From NCBI GenBank assembly GCA_009667805.1, contig CM019063.1, positions 352,990,942 through 353,054,941 of the forward strand: a DNA stretch of 64,000 nt. The letters are read 5' to 3'. The stretch comes from Leptobrachium leishanense (taxonomy: Eukaryota; Chordata; Amphibia; Anura; Megophryidae). Made by a program: the position numbers and the translations under genes. The notes under the pieces were generated by a model that was not told the origin of the DNA, did no database searches, and was given only the letters and a program-made list of their open reading frames with translations. Below, one piece after another: positions 47,777 through 58,439 of this stretch (position 1 is its first letter; each line of letters opens with the position of its first letter).

Positions 47777-48349
47777 AGGCCTGTTCAATACCTCAGCAGC
47801 TGCTGAATTGCTGCAGCGCAGCAATTCAGTTTGCTGCAGCAGTGTCGTTGAACCCTTTGGATGCGAATTTTGAATCCAAAATGGCCGACAATTTCTTAAT
47901 GAAAAATTCCGATTGTTTTTCGGATCACTCGGACAAAAAATAATAAAGAGAAGCAGTCAGCACAATTCCGTTTTGTATGCACACACCACAAATGATAGTT
48001 TTTAATGAATAAAAGTTATGTTTACTTCTGAAACAATATATAAATTGAACTGTAATATATGTCTATGTGCAGGAGGAAATAATAAATAAATATTTTGTGC
48101 TTTGGTGAACAAAAACCTCAAAATTAACATTGCTGTAGGGAATTATTACTTGCTTCGAGGCGGCGGCCATCTTGCTGTAGGGCATTGTTACTGGCTTCAT
48201 GCGGCGGCCATCTTTAATACGTCACACGAAGCATCTCCTCGGGTCGCTGCAAGTGCTAGGTTAGCACTGCTGAGCGCTGAGCGGTTGAACGGCGTTCAAT
48301 GCAAGTTGCTAACTTAGCACTTGCAGCGGCTGAGGTATTGAACAGGCCT
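47777..48349. mobile_element. TIR element, AGGCCTGTTCAATACCTCAG ends
   Basis: AGGCCTGTTCAATACCTCAG and CTGAGGTATTGAACAGGCCT form an inverted pair ~570 bp apart. The interior includes GGCGGCCATCTT repeated twice. No target duplication is evident. Confidence 0.7.
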
Positions 48350-48497
48350 GCGGTTACTGGTGAGTCACACCACCCCCCCCCCCCCCCCCCCCCCTGTTTA
48401 ACTTAGTGATCCGGTGATTCGGATCATGATCCGGATCATTTTTGTGAACGAAACCGATTCACAAAAATGATCCGAACTTCCCATCACTACTCGGCGC

Positions 48498-48857
48498 GCT
48501 TTACAATCTGCCCCGCCCTACCTGCTCCAAATGGTCTATTAATTAATTGGAGGTCAGACCCTAGAGATCGCGCGCAATGTCTGACGTCACCCTCCACCGT
48601 GCACGCGCTGTTGCCAGGCGGATGATGATGGGCGGAGTAAGCGTGCACGCATTCTCAGTCGTTCCTACTCAAGTCAGTCGAATATTTTTTTCCAGGCAGT
48701 GAATCACGGTCAGCCAATCCGCCTCCGTGCTGTACGCACGCGACACGAAGCGGGATCAGAGAAATTGTGTCCCCATTGGCTGTGGGGGGCTGACCGTAAA
48801 CGCGGGGCGTTCCAGTATTGCGCATCTATAAATGCGTTAACGCAAACAACAATTCGC
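48498..48857 (+). promoter_or_regulatory. OAZ1: OAZ1 promoter (TATA, CCAAT, CRE)
   Basis: A GC- and CpG-rich block begins immediately after the hAT target duplication. It holds a perfect CRE TGACGTCA (48582-48589), CCAAT boxes (AGCCAATCC near 48713; inverted ATTGGCTG near 48776) and a TATA element TATAAAT (48827-48833). The start site is predicted near 48855-48865. GCCATTTT near 48857 is a YY1-like motif. Confidence 0.8.
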
Positions 48858-48924
48858 CATTTTAAAGTCCGACGGGCGAGAAGAAGTCGGGGGATTCTTC
48901 TGGTTCCGTGACCAGAGAGGCCGG

Positions 48925-49037
48925 ATGGTGAAATCCTCCCTCCAGCGGATACTAAATAGTCATTGCTTTGCCAGAGAAAAAGAAGGAAATAAAAGAAGTA
49001 CCATGCCTCTTCTGAGTATTCCCAGTAATAGTGAAAG
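48925..49037 (+). CDS. OAZ1: Ornithine decarboxylase antizyme 1, exon 1 coding part
   Basis: Antizyme binds ornithine decarboxylase, directs it to the 26S proteasome without ubiquitin, and inhibits polyamine uptake. The ATG at 48925 opens [18 protein letters not shown], the strongly conserved start of vertebrate antizyme 1. A second in-frame ATG at 49003 (ACCATGC context) gives [11 protein letters not shown]. The two starts match the known long and short isoforms, the longer carrying a mitochondrial-targeting-like N-terminus. The exon stops after 37 codons plus two bases (GAAAG) at a splice donor GTAGGA. The region between the starts is a few residues shorter than in mammals. The polyamine-sensed +1 frameshift site lies in a later exon, which I do not find in the window. 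Confidence 0.93.
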
Positions 49038-52031
49038 GTAGGATCTTCTAACCCGGTTATCTGTACTAGAAGCCCTCGCTGCTTTCCACCTGAATGCTAT
49101 TCCGGCCCGAAACGCATTTTTTCTGGCGTCTAGCTTTCATCAAGGCTTGTGCGGGTCTTGGCGTTACCTGTGTTGATTAATCCTCTTTCGCGTCGCACGT
49201 TGAGTGGCATGTGTCCTAACGTAAATCCGCACCTAGCTTTAGGCACCGGAGTCCTGCTGCTCATGGCTCAGGCGGCTGACTAGTAGTCGTGAAGCACTCT
49301 AGGCGTGGTCAAAACTTGGCTCGCCTCCAAAACACGGGCCATCCGTATAATGTAGCTGCCCTTTGACCTTCCCCGCTTTAGTTGGGTGCTTTCAGAGTAG
49401 AGCTTTTAACTCGAAACTTGTTACTGGCACAGCCTATGTAGCGTGCCACACTTGACGTATTCATGCAGGGCAATAGGTGCATATTGTCTCTTCTCAGTCC
49501 CCCTGTGAGGCATGTGATCTGCTAAATCTATGCAGATAACCTCTCCTCCTAGAAGTTGACTTTCTCTGTAGAAATGGTGGGGTACCATATGCAGTGACGT
49601 CAGCCTAACCTTTCTAAACGTTGTGGTTTTTAATCCCCCTGGGATGTCCTGATTGCGCTCACAACTAGCAGTTTGTAGCTGATCCTTTTGACGATGAGGG
49701 ATTGTCCACCTTTTGACATTACACCTGTGGTATTTTCCTAGTGTCTGCACTAGACAATGCTGGGTGTTTTCTGTTAAGTGTCCAGCTCCTTTCCTTGTCT
49801 CTATTTCTGTAATGTCTTTTGTTTCCGTAGGTGTTGCAGCCTGCGTTTTTTTGGGGGGAGGGGGGGGGGTTGAAGCCATTATCGTGGTAGAGGGCACTTG
49901 GTTTAATGTGGGAGGAATGGTGAGCTAGTTGTTAAAGTACATGTGTTTGATTTAAGTAAATGTGTAAGGGACAGTTTAATCCAGAGAGCAGCTACAAAGT
50001 GATGTGCTATAGTTATATCTGGCAGCTAAATTTTTACACCAAAAAATGGCTTAGGTTTTATGGCTCGCGTAAAAACTAAAGTCCTGATATAGGGATGAGT
50101 GCAGTTTTGTAGCCTTGCCTCACAAAGGCCTTCCCGTCACAAAGTCCTCATTCAGTTTATGGTCTGAAAAGGAAGTTGGCTTTAACTGTAAACTGTCATT
50201 GTGAAAAAGTCACATCACATCAGTATTGATGGGAAACTGCAAATTGAGACCAAAATAAGCACAGAAATGTACTGTTGCATAACAGTCGCTTTGTTGGCAG
50301 CCTGGTGTAAACTTCAGTTATGGTCTAGGTCACATAGCATTCTTCAGGCTCGATGTCATTGGCTTTCAGTTCCTATTGATTGAAGATAACAGGATCATGG
50401 GAGTTCAGGAATATCTGTGGGGACCAGAGTTTGATATACCAGGTCTAGGGTCCTGCTAGTGTTAATGCAAGCTATTTGGTTCCTTTGTAAAACTTAATGC
50501 GAACAAAAAAATGCAAACTTGACACCTCAATTATTCTTGCTGGATATGAATGTACCATCACTGAATATGTAAACATGATTTTGAGTCATTTCCATTGCAA
50601 AATGGAGGTGTTGTTGCATTAACCAGTCCATAAATGGCTGTACTCTCAAGCCCCCAGCAGGCATCTGCTGAGATGACGCAAGTCAAGAGCTGCAGGGTGA
50701 GAGATGGTGCATAGGGAGGAGCTATCGCTTCCTTTGTACAGTGGGTGGTTGATAACATCAAGTAATGATGCATATTAACATGCTCAGCCTAGCTGGCATC
50801 TTTCACTTATACATTTTTGACGAGGCTGAAGTTAGTTTCTTATTCGGCCAGGTACTTATTCGTGGAAGTTGGTTTCTGATTCGGTTGCATTCTATTAAAT
50901 TTCAATAACCTGTTTTTAAACACTTAATTGCCATTGTGCCAATGATTTTAACACTGATTCATATAGAGGTGATGCCCTCAATGTCAAATTTAGCCTGGCC
51001 CAACTGCAATTTGGGCAGAAAAAGCAATGCCAACTGCCATGTGTGCTGATTTTTACTAATTTGAATAACTGATGTTTTCAAAGGGTTAATTGCGGTTGGG
51101 CCTCTGAATTCAACATGGATTTATAGAGGTGGATGCCCTCTATTAAAAACAGTTGTCAGCCTGGTCCAATGGTTAGTTTGGCATAGAAACAGTGCCAACT
51201 GTGCTATGGGCACTGATTTCCATCAATTTGAATAGGTAACTGTTTTTAAAGGGGTTAAATGAGGTTGGGCCACTGATTTCAACATAGATTAGATAGTTGG
51301 ATGCTCTCCGTTAAACAGTTGTCTTTTGCCTGGCGCAATAGTCAGTTTGGCACAGAAACTGAGATCCTTTTTGGCAACAAGGCTGAGGCTCGACACTGCA
51401 CGTCAACTGTGAGCTGAGAAGACATTGAACCCCCTTGGAGAAAATCACAAGCAGTTCTCATATATATGCGTCCCCTCCACCTCTCCAAAGAGAAGCTCCC
51501 GCAAACCCCCCAAAAAATCCCCCCCCATGAGGAAAGAAAAACCCTAAACCCAGCTGTGTCCTTAGCACCTCCGTACAGAGAATGGGAGCAAAAACACCCC
51601 CCACCCTCAATAGAGCAATACAGAACAGTAACCCCACATACTAGCATAAACATTCCCCCTCCCATCCATATCAAAATGACAGTCCGAACTATACAATGTG
51701 TCACCCCCCCCCCAAAAAACTGCAATGCTGGTTCCTGTATATAGAACCCTAGCTACCCCTCCGATCCTTGAATGGTTGGTAAAGCTTACTATCTGCAGGG
51801 ACCAGCCAGCAACAGGCCCCAGAGAATAAAAACACAGCAGTCCTGCCAACATAGCCCTTGATACCAAGAATTGTTCGCAGAACAGGATGGTCAAGAATAG
51901 CAGTCAGTACACAAAGGGTGGTTCTCATAAATAGCTGGGTTAGCACACATGGAGGTTCTCAGAATTAACTAAAGCAATATAAATATCACCAAAGCGCTGG
52001 GGAAGTAACTCCATGTCAGGGCAGACTGGCA
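49038..52031 (+). other. OAZ1: Putative OAZ1 intron 1, mostly unique sequence
   Basis: It starts with the donor GTAGGATC. No second OAZ1 exon (conserved GPRWCS region and frameshift site) was found here or downstream, so the intron probably extends beyond the window or the locus is rearranged. A second CRE-like CAGTGACGTCAG lies near 49594. Degenerate tandem repeats are at 50895-51362. Confidence 0.55.
50895..51362. repeat. Three degenerate ~165-bp tandem units
   Basis: Units share TTTGAATAACTG, AAGGGTTAATTGCGGTTGGG, ATAGAGGTGGATGCCCTC and CAGTTTGGCACAGAAAC, at a spacing of about 163-167 bp. They are strongly diverged, so this is old. Confidence 0.75.
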
Positions 52032-52035
52032 TTAA

Positions 52036-53070
52036 CCACTTGGCTGCAGAGGACACGCTCAGCGTGTTCTGCCAAGTGCTTCCCCTGTGCAATGGACGCG
52101 CGGAGTGCCTCCATGCACAGGAGGCAGCAATCGGGATTCCGGCCGATTGCTGAGCCCCCCCCCCCCCCGTGCGTCTGACATCTTGGATGTCAGCCCGGGA
52201 CCCTATTTCAGCCCCCCCCCCCGTGAGTGCGGAGGAAATACCTGAAAGGGAGCGGGGGAGGTCCTTCAGACCTCTCCCGATCGCCAGGGGCCAGCGATTA
52301 AAGGCAGGCATCGTTTGGAAGGGCACTGCCTTAATCCCTTGGGGGCTGGATCACGATTCGGCGCCAGATTGTGATCCTCTCCTGGAGTTGGCAGACATGT
52401 CGGCCAAGCTTCAGAGATCTCCCCCTGATGACTGGCGTCATTGTGCATTGCGCGATGGCGTCAGTTTTAGAGTTAATCCCTAGTTGCCACCAATGGTGGA
52501 GATGGGTTCATTGTACCCCCATATCTCCCGATCCGTGGCAGCTAGGGGTTAATGTTTGATATCGTATCGGCCAGAGCATGGCCTTTCCAACGATGCCAAA
52601 CATGACCATGTAAAAAGTTACGAAATAAAAAATATTTAAAAAATCTTTTTGTTAATGCAGCAATATTGTTTCCATTTCAATTATAATGTGAACAATGATG
52701 CTGCACTAACGATTTTTGTATGGGATGCGTTTGTTAAAAATCACGTGATTTTCCCCCCCAAAAAAATGTAACGAGTCCCCATTTCTAATTTTTTTAACAA
52801 GCGCAACCCATAGAAAATATAACCGCAAACGCTTGCATGTTAAAATGTGAAAAAAAAACACTTTACACGTAAATTATTAATTAAAATTTTATTGCATGTT
52901 TTTTTGTTATAATATACAGACATGACATTTACATGATATATTATGAATCTGCAGAGTCTGCTGGAAAGAACGATTATATAATGTCTGGGTCATATAATAA
53001 AATAAGGCTTCAAAATGCGTTTAAAAATGAGTTCAGCACCCAGGCGTGAAATGCCTCAACATCGACAGGG
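52036..53070. mobile_element. TTAA-target MITE made of hairpins
   Basis: CCACTTGGCTGC to CATCGACAGGG, with TTAA at 52032-52035 and 53071-53074. It has hairpins in the GC-rich half (GACATCTTGGATGTC, CTAGTTGCCAC with GTGGCAGCTAG, GGCGTCATTGTGCATTGCGC) and an AT-rich half with ATTCATAATATG-type ends like 18569-19803. It is orientated like 16018-16514. Confidence 0.88.
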
Positions 53071-53074
53071 TTAA

Positions 53075-53342
53075 ACTTGGCGGCTAAGTGTAATCACACT
53101 GCGCCCCGCCTCCTGGCCACCCATGTGATCGCTGTGAGCCGGCATATCAAACGGCACCCAGACAGCGAAAAGCGAGCACGATGCTGCTGGGTACCACCTG
53201 GGTTGCCAGATGCGGCACGGGCACCCCCAGGTCTGCTGGACGTGACACAATGTCGATGTGGATTAAAAATAAAAAACTGTAAACCCCCCCCCCCACCCGC
53301 TACAATCGAGGCAGACATCATAGACCCAAAATCTAGGGTTGC
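53075..53342. other. No gene seen
   Basis: Short GC-rich stretch ending in a C-run; no recognised feature. Confidence 0.45.
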
Positions 53343-54146
53343 ACCGATACTAGTATCGGTGCCGATACTGGGTACTGCAGGAGTACTTAGTACTCGTGTA
53401 GTACCCCCGATTATTTTTCCTGATACCGGAAGCCAGCATTGAGCCGGCTTGCAGGCATCAGAGGGGCTGCGGCGGCTGTCCGAATGCTCTATCGGCATTC
53501 GGACAGCCGCCCCAGGAGCTCTCCGCGACAATAGTAGCCTTCCTGAGCGATGCCGAGAATGTCTCCGGGTGCGCTCGTTGGAAGGACCCCAGCCGCGACC
53601 ACGTGGGACCATATGATCGCGGCTGGGGTCCTTCCAACGAGCGCACGTGCAGAAACTTTCCCGGCGTTGCTCAGGAAGGTAAGTATAAACACAGTAAGCA
53701 GCTGCAGGGCCTGTCCAAATGCTGATAGAGCATTTGGACAGGCCCTGCAGCTGCTCTCCGCGATGATACTTACCTTCCTGGGCGACGCCGGAAAGGTTTC
53801 CGCGCGTGCGCTCGTTGGAAGGCCCCCAGCCGCGATTACATGGTCCCACGTGGTTGCGGCTGGGGTCCTTCCAACGAGCGCACGCGCGGAGACATTCCCG
53901 GCGTCGCTCAGGAAGGTAAGTATTGTCGCAGAGAGCTCCAGTAGAGTTTTGGGGGGGCAAATCCATGTGTGAGCTGGGGCAGTATGAATATCTTGGGTAT
54001 ATACATGTGAGCTGGGGGCATTTTTATATGGTCTGTTCTTATTGGAAAGCGTCACATGACATTAAAGAAAAGTATCGGTACTCGGTATTGGTGAGTACTT
54101 TTAAAATGTATCGGTACTGTCTTAAAGTGGTATCTGTGCATCCCTA
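53343..54146. mobile_element. hAT MITE with palindromes and almost no minisatellite
   Basis: Ends TAGGGTTGCACCGATAC / GTATCTGTGCATCCCTA with a perfect 8-bp duplication CCAAAATC (53335-53342, 54147-54154). It has the same double palindrome as 38674-40061 (GGAAGGACCCCAGCCG arms). Only one or two units of the minisatellite follow (about 53950-54020: ATCCATGTGTGAGCTGGGGC). Confidence 0.95.
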
Positions 54147-54409
54147 CCAAAATCTTATAGCAGTACATAACTATCCCCACAGACAGAAAATACAACCCCC
54201 CCCCCCCATTAGGGCTGCGCATCTTCACTGTTCAATACTATTCGATTCCACAATGCATCTCGATTACTGCCCAATTTGCCCATGGTTTTAAACTGGTTCA
54301 CACACCGCACATTACGGAGTTTAATTGCTGTGCATCTGATACAGTAATGTGTGGTGTGTATGAATGTATCAGATGCACAGCAATTAAACTCCGTAATGTG
54401 TGCAGTATG

Positions 54410-55040
54410 GAGCCCCACTGGTGTCAGGAGGGGGAAAAAATTAACTCGTTCCCACGCTGTGCAAAGTCCTAGCAAAGCGTAGCCATGAGATAATTTTGTT
54501 TCTCCGTCAGCATGCGCACGAGGTTGCAGTGTAAATCCAGGCTCCCCCATGGCTGCATACTCAGTATAACTCTGAAATTCATGCACATATTGCCCTGATG
54601 ATACCCAGTATTAGAGGGTCCCAGGCTGGTGCCCCAAATCCCACATTCCTTTTTATATGCTTCAACACAATGGGGATTAATCCCAATATCCTCAGCCTGT
54701 AACAGCAGTATATGGTGGCATTAAGACTTCTGTATAAAGATACTCTGAACCATTCTACACGCTATGCATGACCCACTCCCCTGATACAGCCCATCTTTTT
54801 GCAGAAGTCTTAATGCCACCATATACTGCTGTTACAGGCTGAGGATACTGGGATTAATCCCCATTACTTGTGTTGAAACATAAAAAGGCACCAGCCTGGG
54901 ACCCTCTGCCCTGACGCCCAGTATTAATCTACATGAATTCCAGAGTTATACGGAGTATGCAGCAATGGTGGAGCCTGGATTTACACTGCAACCTCATGCG
55001 TATATTTTTTTCCCCTCCTGACACCAGCAGGGCTCCATAG
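54410..55040. repeat. ~630-bp imperfect palindrome
   Basis: Left-arm segments GTGTCAGGAGGGG, GGTCCCAGGCTGGTGCC, GGGATTAATCCCAATATCCT and CAGTATATGGTGGCATTAAG are mirrored on the right by CTTAATGCCACCATATACTG, AGGATACTGGGATTAATCCC, GGCACCAGCCTGGGACC and CCCCTCCTGACACC. The centre is near 54730-54800. Confidence 0.9.
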
Positions 55041-55207
55041 TGCAGTCATGCAGTGTTTATGCAGGTAAAAAAAACTGCATGCATTTTGCGTTCTCGCAAC
55101 TCGTCACATGGTTCCCCCAGGCGAGCGCCCAAGCTCCATGTGCTGCCGGAAGTTAACAGGGAGCCGAACACGCGGCGCACAGAACACAGCGGCGCACAGA
55201 GGTGAGC

Positions 55208-56543
55208 TGCGGCGCAGTATCCATGTGCTGGGGGCAGTATATCCGTGTGCTGGGGGCAGTATATCCGTGTGCTGGGGGCAGTATATCCGTGTGCTGGGGG
55301 CAGTATATCCGTGTGCTGGGGCAGTATATCCGTGTGCTGGGGCAGTATATCCGTGTGCTGGGGGCAGTATATCGTGTGCTGGGGGCAGTATATCCGTGTG
55401 GGGGGCAGTATATCCGTGTGCTGGGGGCAGTATATCCGTGTGCTGGGGCAGTATATCCGTGTGCTGGGGCAGTATATCCGTGTGCTGGGGGCAGTATATC
55501 CGTGTGCTGGGGCAGTATATCCGTGTGCTGGGGCAGTATATCCGTGTGCTGGGGGCAGTATATCCGTGTGCTGGGGGCAGTATATCCGTGTGCTGGGGGC
55601 AGTATATCCGTGTGCGGGGCAGTATATCCGTGTGCTGGGGGCAGTATATCCGTGTGCTGGGGGCAGTATATCCGTGTGCTGGGGGCAGTATATCCGTGTG
55701 CTGGGGGCAGTATATCCGTGTGCTGGGGGCAGTATATCCGTGTGCTGGGGGCAGTATATCCGTGTGCTGGGGCAGTATATCCGTGTGCTGGGGCAGTATA
55801 TCCGTGTGCTGGGGCAGTATATCCGTGTGCTGGGGGCAGTATATCCGTGTGCTGGGGGCAGTATATCGTGTGCTGGGGCAGTATATCCGTGTGTGCTGGG
55901 GGCAGTATATCCGTGTGCTGGGGCAGTATATCCGTGTGCTGGGGGCAGTATATCCGTGTGCTGGGGGCAGTATATCCGTGTGCTGGGGGCAGTATATCCG
56001 TGTGCTGGGGGCAGTATATCCGTGTGCTGGGGGCAGTATATCCGTGTGCTGGGGGCAGTATATCCGTGTGCTGGGGGCAGTATATCCGTGTGCTGGGGCA
56101 GTATATCCGTGTGCTGGGGGCAGTATATCCGTGTGCTGGGGCAGTATTCCGTGTGCTGGGGGCAGTATATCGTGTGCTGGGGCAGTATATCCGTGTGCTG
56201 GGGGCAGTATATCCGTGTGCTGGGGGCAGTATATCCGTGTGCTGGGGCAGTATATCCGTGTGCTGGGGGCAGTATATCCGTGTGCTGGGGGCAGTATATC
56301 CGTGTGCTGGGGGCAGTATATCCGTGTGCTGGGGGCAGTATATCCGTGTGCTGGGGGCAGTATATCCGTGTGCTGGGGGCAGTATATCCGTGTGCTGGGG
56401 GCAGTATATCCGTGTGCTGGGGGCAGTATATCCGTGTGCTGGGGCAGTATATCCGTGTGCTGGGGCAGTATATCCGTGTGCTGGGGGCAGTATATCCGTG
56501 TGCTGGGGGCAGCATATCCGTGTGCTGGGGGCAGCATATCCAT
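55208..56543. repeat. 21-22-bp minisatellite, ~60 copies
   Basis: Unit core CAGTATATCCGTGTGCTGGG with four or five Gs; length variants alternate irregularly, and a few units lack a base or two. The first unit reads ATATCCATGTGCTGGGGG-like, linking it to the CATGG/GAGCTGGGG family. Very long open frames on both strands are artefacts of stop-free units. Confidence 0.95.
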
Positions 56544-56649
56544 TTAGAATGTATGTAGCATGTTTGCAAAAGCAAAAACAATTGGCTAAATCGCAATATT
56601 CATTCAAGAAATCGCAATAGGATTATTTTGTCAATATTGCACAGCCCTA

Positions 56650-57934
56650 CCCCGGACCCCTGGAGTGAATTCTGCCCTGGGGCTTAGCCACAGCAGTTTC
56701 TGGCGCCTGCCTGTCTGCTGTCCGATTGCCCCCCCCATGGTGCGGGCGCAGCTCCCAGCCTGGTGGTCTGGGAAATGCGGTGGGGGATCCCCTGGGCGCT
56801 CCGGCACCCCCTTTACACCTTGGGTAGCTCAGGTCCCCGGGCTGCTTCCCTGAAAGAAGCTACCCGATCCGTCCAGAGGGGTCAGAACGCCATCAGATAG
56901 TTTGTCAGCTCTCTCTCCGAGACTGCAGTGCAGGGGCTGACAGGCTCTGGGCAGGAGGGGGATTTCTAGTGGGATGGAGGGGTTCTCCTGGGTGAATCCT
57001 CTCCAAACTTTCCACACACAAAGCTACCATCCCTGGGGACCTGTGGTCCAAAAAGCACCTTGCTCAGGCTAAAGGGGGCTCAGGGCAAGCAGAGGAACTC
57101 ATGTCGGGTTTTGGCAATTTGCCAGCGGCTTTTTGCTACAATGTTGCCGTTTACCTACCAGCAGAATCGGTAAGGCATCTTGCAGGGAAAACACAAATAT
57201 GACCTTGGGGACACTTTACAGCACATCTAACAGGGGAATTAGTTTGGATAAATACAGGGCAAACGAAATACATCAGAACAGATACTAAATTATAGAAACA
57301 AATTTAACCTTTTAAATGAACGAATAGCTACAATATAATAATCTTTTTATCCACGTGGCGGCTGTTCCGTCACACTGCATGTGCAGCTTAAGCCCATGTT
57401 TGCTTTCTCAAATGAAGACAGCTACAAGCACTTGGTCGTAGATGTCAGCATGAAATCTGGGTTAATAAGCTAGTCGGGGTGCGTAGAGTGTCCCTTTTAA
57501 ATTTCGTGAACAAACTGCATGGGAGGAGGGCCTGGAGGTAGAAGGGAGTGACTTTGCTCAAGTGACTTGACCTGAGTGAGAGGGAGTGAGTATGGACAAA
57601 AGACTGGGTGTGGGAGTGAGTTTGGTCGGGAACTGCCATTCCCTCCCTTTAGTCTGGTCCCTTTTCCCAAAGAGGTTGTAGCAGGGAGGGTTGGGTGCTG
57701 ACACAGGACTCCAGCTTCAAGGATAAAACACAGATGTACAGCTCCTTCACCCAGTGGCAGTATCCTATTTGTGTTATAGTTCTACTGTTGTAAACTTAAT
57801 AAAAACTGGTTGTGTGTGACAAAATCATAGCCCTAAATAATACCTAGTAAAGCAGCGGCGCGTCTTCAATCTGCTCCGAAGCTGAGGTTTTAGTTTAACT
57901 CAGTCTGACTAAACATGTGTGCGCTGTACACAGG
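56650..57934. other. Unassigned sequence
   Basis: GC-rich to about 57120, then AT-richer. An isolated ATG frame at 57101 (MSGFGNLPAAFCYNVAVYLP) followed by GTAAGG looks exon-like but matches no protein I know. No TIR or tandem repeat is seen. Confidence 0.35.
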
Positions 57935-57988
57935 ACGATTAATCGATAATGGAAATAGTTGACAACTAATCGATTAGTTTCAGCCCTA
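57935..57988. mobile_element. hAT end fragment (TAGGGCTGAAACTAATCG, inverted)
   Basis: ACGATTAATCGATAATGG, then CTAATCGATTAGTTTCAGCCCTA, is the end of a widespread hAT family. The opposite end is not found. Confidence 0.6.
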
Positions 57989-58439
57989 ATTATAGCTGCA
58001 GTTTTTGCCCCAAGAATGAGGCAAGACACATTTTAGGTTGAATTGCGAACTGAATCTGTTTCTTATGCAAAACACAGGTCCTATTTATATGGAGATTCCC
58101 TATTGTGTTCACCCTCCTGCCCACCCTCAGACATCCCGGCGCAGGAGCACCTCTGCCTCCAGCCATTCCCAAGTCCCTAAACGCAATGGCCGCCACTACC
58201 TTCAGCCATTGCCCAGTTTGTGGAATGTCGCTATTGTCCAGTCTGGAGATGGTTCGAAGGCAAAAGTCGGGTCGCAGCTGGTGGTGGCTTGGTGCACGTA
58301 AGCAGTGGGCAGGAAAAAACGTTTCCGAGCAAGCAGAATATTGAACAAACACATAGGGGCATGTGAAAACAGGATGCAAAAAAGGTGCAGGGGAAAACAA
58401 AGGCAAAAAGGTTATTTTAAATCCGGTCAGTCGACCCAA

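Larger units (their letters stand above)
46851..48489. mobile_element. Non-autonomous hAT element upstream of OAZ1
   Basis: Ends TAGTGATGG / CCATCACTA with a perfect 8-bp duplication CTCGGCGC (46843-46850, 48490-48497). The sub-terminal regions share GGATCATGA and ATCCGGATC motifs. No transposase is present. Two smaller TIR elements lie inside, and a pure C-run of ~24 bp lies at 48371-48394. Confidence 0.92.
54210..56649. mobile_element. hAT-type element, TAGGGCTGC ends, with ~1.3-kb minisatellite
   Basis: Ends TAGGGCTGCGCAT / TGCACAGCCCTA, and sub-terminal ATTCGATTCC/CGCAATATT resemble the common vertebrate TAGGGCTGCACGAT hAT ends. Flanks (CCCCCCAT, CCCCGGAC) do not give a clean duplication. 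The interior holds a hairpin at about 54295-54400 (CATTACGGAGTTTAATTGCT with its complement), a ~630-bp imperfect palindrome (54410-55040), and a large minisatellite. Confidence 0.82.

Noticed and set aside
49110..49156. Third hammerhead-like motif on the minus strand (TTGATGA ... TGCGTTTCGGG)
   Set aside because: The core C is replaced, the expected GAAA is not correctly placed and no stem II pairs.
55046..56620. Open frames of 430-516 codons on both strands
   Set aside because: They follow the stop-free 21-22-bp minisatellite; overlapping frames on both strands are all repeat peptides.
57101..57175. Possible coding exon (ATG, 23 codons, then GTAAGG)
   Set aside because: It matches no protein I know, there is no CpG promoter of its own, and a short open stretch plus GTAAGG can arise by chance. 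Transcript evidence would be needed.
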